A stretch of 64,000 nucleotides of DNA from Plantibacter sp. ME-Dv--P-122b (GTDB lineage Bacteria; Actinomycetota; Actinomycetes; Actinomycetales; Microbacteriaceae), in assembly GCF_030209375.1 (NCBI RefSeq), contig NZ_JARVSC010000003.1:1-64000 (forward strand), written 5' to 3'. A model generated the notes under the pieces. It worked only from the letters and a program-made list of their open reading frames with translations. It ran no database searches and had not been told where the DNA came from. A program made the translations under genes and the position numbers. Numbering within the stretch: position 1 is the stretch's first letter; the number at the start of each line of letters is the position of its first letter. This document shows, in pieces, positions 60,405 to 64,000 of this stretch.

Positions 60405-61295
60405 ATGCGCATCGTGATCGGCGGAGCCTCCGGGCTCATCGGAACGGCGCTCGGGCGCTCCCTCGAGACCGACGGCCATGAGGTCGTCCGGCTCGTTCGT
60501 CGTCCGGCGCGCGGTGCCGGAGAAGCGGAGTGGGATCCGCTCGCAGGCGTGCTGGATCCGACGGTCGTGAGCGGTGCCGACGCGGTCGTCAACCTCTCCG
60601 GCGCCTCCCTCGGCAAGCTGCCGTGGACGGCGGCCTACCGCTCCACGATCCTCTGGTCACGACTCAGCGCGACCCGCACCCTCGTCGACGCCATGAACCG
60701 GGCCGAGCAGCCACCGGCCGCCTTCCTCAGCGGGTCGGCGGTCGGGTACTACGGCGACCGTCCGGGAGAGACCCTCACGGAGGACTCCTCCAGAGGGGCC
60801 GGATTCCTCGCCGACGTCGTCGTCGCCTGGGAGGACTCGGCGCTCGCGGCGCCCGACGCCGTCCGCACCGTGCTGCTCCGCAACGGCATCGTCGTCGACC
60901 TGGCCGGCGTGCTCAAGCCGCTGGCACCGCTCACCCGGTTCGGTGTCGCCGGTCCGCTCGGTTCGGGCCGCCAGTTCTGGCCGTGGATCGGGCTGCAGGA
61001 CGAGGTCCGGGCGATCACCCACCTCCTGACCTCGACGCTCTCCGGACCGGTGAACCTGTGCGGTCCGCAGGCCGCCCGTGCCGACGACCTCATGTTCGAG
61101 CTCGCCAGACGGATGAACCGGCCCTATCTGCTCCGCGTCCCGACGTTCGCCCTCAAGGCGCTCCTCGGCGACGCCGCCGACGGACTGCTGCTGAGCGATC
61201 AGCGCGTCGAACCTCGTCGACTCCTGGACGACGGCTTCACGTTCAGCACGCCGACCGTCGAGCAGGCGTTGGCCGAAGCACTCGCCCGCGACTGA
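60405..61295 (+). CDS. TIGR01777-family NAD(P)-binding epimerase
   Basis: 296 residues. Rossmann loop GGASGLIGTALGRSL at 6-20 and the family marks VNLSGASL and SGSAVGYYG. The C-terminal DUF1731 region (YLLRVPTFALKALLGD) follows. Related to SulA-like cell-division or NAD-epimerase proteins; the substrate is unknown. It probably forms an operon with OsmC. Confidence 0.9.
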   Translation: MRIVIGGASGLIGTALGRSLETDGHEVVRLVRRPARGAGEAEWDPLAGVLDPTVVSGADAVVNLSGASLGKLPWTAAYRSTILWSRLSATRTLVDAMNRAEQPPAAFLSGSAVGYYGDRPGETLTEDSSRGAGFLADVVVAWEDSALAAPDAVRTVLLRNGIVVDLAGVLKPLAPLTRFGVAGPLGSGRQFWPWIGLQDEVRAITHLLTSTLSGPVNLCGPQAARADDLMFELARRMNRPYLLRVPTFALKALLGDAADGLLLSDQRVEPRRLLDDGFTFSTPTVEQALAEALARD

Positions 61296-61318
61296 ACGAC
61301 GGGACGCCGCCGCTCCGG

Positions 61319-61756
61319 TCAGCTCCGCGAGAGCCGGATCGCCTGTCGGATGGCCTGCCGCGCGCGGCGACGGTCTCCGGCTCCGTCGTAGACGAGTCCG
61401 AGGCGGTACCAGGATCGCCAGTCCTCGGGAGCGGCCTCTGCCGCGTCACGGTATTTCGGGAACAGCTCGTCTGCGGCATCACGCATCGGCCGGCCGCTCT
61501 CGCGGGTCTCGACCTGCTCGGGCGGAAGGCCGCCCTCGGCCTCGAGGCGGACGCCGAGTCGCTCGGCGCCCACCCCGAAGACGATCTCGCGCCAGAGCGC
61601 CCAGACGCCGAGGATCGGTAGGACGATGAGCGCGGCACCCATGGCGATGCCGACAGGCTCACCGGTGCTGAGGAGGACGACGGCACGGTACCCGACGAGG
61701 ACGATGTAGAGGACGAGCAGGGCCGCGATGATCGCGACCATGATGCGGGTCTTCAC
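61319..61756 (-). CDS. Small membrane protein with a TPR-like C-terminus
   Basis: 145 residues from a GTG overlapping the dapB stop (GTGA). Two membrane helices (about 5-28 and 33-55), then a cytoplasmic tail ending in one TPR-like helix pair (DWRSWYRLGLVYDGAGD, RRARQAIRQAIRLSR). Conserved beside dapB in related genera as far as I recall; function unknown. A longer frame to 62338 shadows dapB. Confidence 0.75.
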   Translation of the reverse strand: MKTRIMVAIIAALLVLYIVLVGYRAVVLLSTGEPVGIAMGAALIVLPILGVWALWREIVFGVGAERLGVRLEAEGGLPPEQVETRESGRPMRDAADELFPKYRDAAEAAPEDWRSWYRLGLVYDGAGDRRRARQAIRQAIRLSRS

Positions 61757-62571
61757 AGGGCGCTGGCCGCCGCGGCTTGACCGGAGACGTGCTCGGGCGC
61801 GCCCTGGGCGGGCCGCCGACCCGCCGGCCCTGGGCGATCGAGTCCGAGGTCGAGCAGACTGTCGAGACCGACGGTGACCCCCCGGGCGTCGCGGGCGGCC
61901 ACGAGGGCGAGCCGGATGCCCCGCTCGTAGGACGCGGGCGAGATCGTGTCGTGCGTGATCGTGACGAGTTCGTCGACGCCTCCGAACACGACCTCCTGGC
62001 GGGCGACGACGCCCTGGAGCCGCAGGCTGTGGATCGGGATGCTCGAGACCTGCTGTCCCCTCGCCCGCTGGTCGGTGTGTGGGGCGGCGACCGGCCCCCG
62101 GTCGCCACGCGCGGCCATCATCAGCTCGGCGGTGCGCACGGCGGTCCCGGAGGGCGAGTCCACCTTCGTGTCGCGGTGGGACTCGATGATCTCGATCGAG
62201 TCGAAGAAGCGGGCCGCGACGGTCGCCAGACTCGTCGACAACACCGATCCCAGCGAGAAGTTCGGGATGATGACGACGCCCTGTTCCGGCAGCTCGGTGA
62301 GCCGTCGGTCGAGTCGCTGGATCCGCTCGGCCGACCAACCGCTCGTCCCGACGAGCACGTTGATCCCCTGAGCGACGGCGTGGTCGACGATCCGCTGGCT
62401 GACACCCGGGACCGTGACGTCGACGACCAGGTCCGCCGCGTCCATCTCGCTCAGCTCGCTCAAGGAACCGAGCGACGCGACCAGCTCGAAGTCGTCGAGC
62501 GAACCGATGATGCTGGTGAACAGTCGGCCCATCTTGCCGCTCGCGCCGGCCAGCGCCACTCGTGTCGTCAT
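61753..62571 (-). CDS. dapB: 4-hydroxy-tetrahydrodipicolinate reductase
   Basis: 272 residues. NAD(P)-binding ALAGASGKMGRL at the N-terminus. The catalytic His-Arg/Lys segment is ESHRDTKVDSPSGTA. It reduces the DapA product. The C-terminal ~30 residues (DRPGPAGRRPAQGAP...) are an Ala/Pro tail not seen in shorter homologues. TAAGCT lies six bases before the ATG. Confidence 0.94.
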   Translation of the reverse strand: MTTRVALAGASGKMGRLFTSIIGSLDDFELVASLGSLSELSEMDAADLVVDVTVPGVSQRIVDHAVAQGINVLVGTSGWSAERIQRLDRRLTELPEQGVVIIPNFSLGSVLSTSLATVAARFFDSIEIIESHRDTKVDSPSGTAVRTAELMMAARGDRGPVAAPHTDQRARGQQVSSIPIHSLRLQGVVARQEVVFGGVDELVTITHDTISPASYERGIRLALVAARDARGVTVGLDSLLDLGLDRPGPAGRRPAQGAPEHVSGQAAAASAL

Positions 62572-62577
62572 GTCCTC

Positions 62578-62583
62578 AGCTTA
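62578..62583 (-). promoter_or_regulatory. -10 element of dapB
   Basis: TAAGCT on the minus strand, six bases before the dapB ATG. Confidence 0.5.
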
Positions 62584-62644
62584 CGTGCTGCCCGTGCGCG
62601 CCGTCCTCGGGCGGAGGCCTGCCGACCTGCTCCCCCGCCGCCGA

Positions 62645-63247
62645 CTAGACGATGTGCGGCTCGGGAAGACCCGTGCGGAGTTCCATGGGGAGGTGCGCGA
62701 GGTCGTTGTGGGTGATGAGGCTCCACGGACGCCCGGCGCGCTGGTGCAGCACCGTCAGTCCGCCGTTGGCCTGGTTGATGCTCACCCAGCGCCATGCAGG
62801 CGACTGGAGCGCCTCGCGGACGAGCCACCCGATGACGAAGTTGTGCGTGATGAGCAGTTCGTGATGGTCACCGCGCTTCGGCGAGAGGAACTCGGCGGCG
62901 GCGTCGGCCATCTGCGCTTCGCCCGCCTCGATCTCCGCCTCGGTGATCGAGCCGAAGAAGGGGTCGAACGCCGACGGCGTCTCCGGTGTGCGACCGCTCG
63001 GGACGCAGTCGAAGAGCAGTGACGACGGTTCCGGTGTGACGGCCGGCATCCGCTCGGCGATGATCTGGGCGGTCTCCGCGGCACGCTGCAACGGCGAGTG
63101 CCACGCCGCGGTCATCGGGACACCACCGAGGCGCTCCGCGAGCAACTGTGCCTGACGCCGACCGCGTGCCGACAGTGGTCCGTCGGGTAAGCCGTGCTCG
63201 GCGTGCTGCTGCTCGCCGTGTCTGACGAGATATAGGTAATGGGACAT
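62645..63247 (-). CDS. Histidine phosphatase (phosphoglycerate mutase-like)
   Basis: 200 residues. Catalytic VRHGE (His10) at the N-terminus, and the second His in ELLITHNFVIGWLV. The C-terminus is short. Actual substrate unknown; the family includes phosphatases and mutases. It starts right after the peptidase stop with no spacer, so the two are coupled. Confidence 0.9.
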   Translation of the reverse strand: MSHYLYLVRHGEQQHAEHGLPDGPLSARGRRQAQLLAERLGGVPMTAAWHSPLQRAAETAQIIAERMPAVTPEPSSLLFDCVPSGRTPETPSAFDPFFGSITEAEIEAGEAQMADAAAEFLSPKRGDHHELLITHNFVIGWLVREALQSPAWRWVSINQANGGLTVLHQRAGRPWSLITHNDLAHLPMELRTGLPEPHIV

Positions 63248-64000
63248 TCAACGCACCCCCGCGATGATCGGAGCGAAGGTGTCCTCGTCGACGGCTCCGA
63301 CCGCCGACACCGTGATGGGCTGCGCGGCGAGATGCTGCGCGAGCTGCTGGACGTCGTCGTGACCGACGGACTGCAGGCGACGGATGCTCTCGTCGAGGTC
63401 GATGAACTCGCCGAGGGTCAGCTCCGCCCGACCGAGGCGGCTCATGCGCGAGTCCGAATCCTCCAGGGCCAGCGCCGAGGCGCCGCTCAGCTGCCCGAGC
63501 GCGCGCGACAACTCCTCGTCCGTCACGCCGTGCTCGGCGAGCCGGTGGAGTTCGGCGAGCATGAGTTCGGCGACGGTCGCCGCCTTCGCCGTGGAGCAGG
63601 CGGCAGCGAGGCCGAAGACGCCGGCATCCGAGTAGCTGCCGGCGAACGAGTACACCGAGTAGGCGAGCCCGCGCCGTTCCCGGATCTCTTGGAACAGGCG
63701 GCTGGACATGCCGCCGCCGAGGATGGAGTTGAGCATGCTCATGGCGAATCGACGCTCATCGCCCGCGATGAGGCCCGCTCCGCCGATCTGCAGGTGGACC
63801 TGCTCGGTGGGCCGGTGCACGACCGAGAGCGGCGAGCCGCCGACGATGGCAGCAGGCGCGAGTGTCCGACGCGCGACCGGTGCGGCGACCGCGTCCGCCG
63901 GCCAGCCCGCATGCACGAGCGCCTCGGACACCTGTGCGACGAGCGCGTCGTGGTCGACGGCGCCGGCCGCCGTCACGATGACGTCGTTCGCGCGGTAGTT
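63248..64000 (-). CDS. M16-family zinc peptidase, C-terminal part (truncated by the window)
   Basis: 250 residues visible; the N-terminal half with the HxxEH zinc motif lies outside. The visible part holds the end of the first domain and the second M16 domain (SILGGGMSSRLFQEIRERRGLAYSVYSF). Processing-type peptidase, Rv2782c/PepR-like by position near dapB. A GTG at 63976 is only an internal valine; the frame continues to the edge. Confidence 0.9.
   Translation of the reverse strand, partial: NYRANDVIVTAAGAVDHDALVAQVSEALVHAGWPADAVAAPVARRTLAPAAIVGGSPLSVVHRPTEQVHLQIGGAGLIAGDERRFAMSMLNSILGGGMSSRLFQEIRERRGLAYSVYSFAGSYSDAGVFGLAAACSTAKAATVAELMLAELHRLAEHGVTDEELSRALGQLSGASALALEDSDSRMSRLGRAELTLGEFIDLDESIRRLQSVGHDDVQQLAQHLAAQPITVSAVGAVDEDTFAPIIAGVR

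Overview
The window is high-GC DNA with the gene content and order of an actinobacterium. The closest fit is Microbacteriaceae; the genus cannot be fixed from sequence alone. Evidence: the blocks infC-rpmI-rplT-trmH...pheST...argCJBDF-argH...tyrS and lexA...hflX-dapF-miaAB-recX-recA-DUF3046-clgR-cinA-pgsA-ftsK...rnj-dapA...dapB-M16 peptidase match the order known from Mycobacterium and relatives. PriA-type HisA, ClgR, DUF3046 and a GluABCD uptake system add to this. No insertion sequence, phage gene, CRISPR array or tRNA was seen. This is conserved chromosomal backbone with small local rearrangements.

Layout. 1-369: tandem minus-strand promoters pointing out of the left edge, probably for an rRNA operon. 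370-5644: a zinc-ribbon/PQQ-repeat membrane protein, tyrS, a SatD-like regulator with a membrane partner, and a 3-methyladenine glycosylase. 5660-12435: arginine genes argC-J-B-D-F then argH, without argR or argG. 12637-16990: a NarL-type two-component system, an unknown membrane protein, and an HTH-MurA fusion protein with a palindromic operator. 17064-25092: pheST, gluABCD and a SPOUT methyltransferase. 25195-28671: rplT, rpmI, infC (non-canonical ATC start), DUF1844, SseB and priA. 28757-32964: hisH, hisB and hisC, with sufS-sufU between hisB and hisC on the other strand. 32996-35908: an APC permease and the divergent LysM-protein/lexA SOS pair. 35993-40466: metF-metE and an unknown lipoprotein. 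40476-53384: the hflX-to-ftsK core. 53462-57004: an acetyltransferase and an adaptor/ATPase/permease exporter. 57084-64000: rnj, dapA, OsmC, a TIGR01777 epimerase, dapB, a histidine phosphatase and a truncated M16 peptidase.

How the genes work together. Arginine, phenylalanyl- and tyrosyl-tRNA, histidine, methionine and diaminopimelate (dapA, dapB, dapF) functions sit with translation factors and ribosomal proteins. DNA-damage functions (lexA, LysM division-type protein, recA, recX) carry recognisable LexA boxes in front of the LysM gene, lexA and recA.

The strongest window-wide signal is transcriptional. At about eighteen unrelated gene starts a TANNNT-type -10 hexamer lies 6-8 bases before the start codon. 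That is what leaderless mRNAs look like, and it helped choose several starts (pheS, ftsK, the acetyltransferase). Starts without this signal usually have a Shine-Dalgarno sequence or a 4-base stop/start overlap (ATGA or GTGA).
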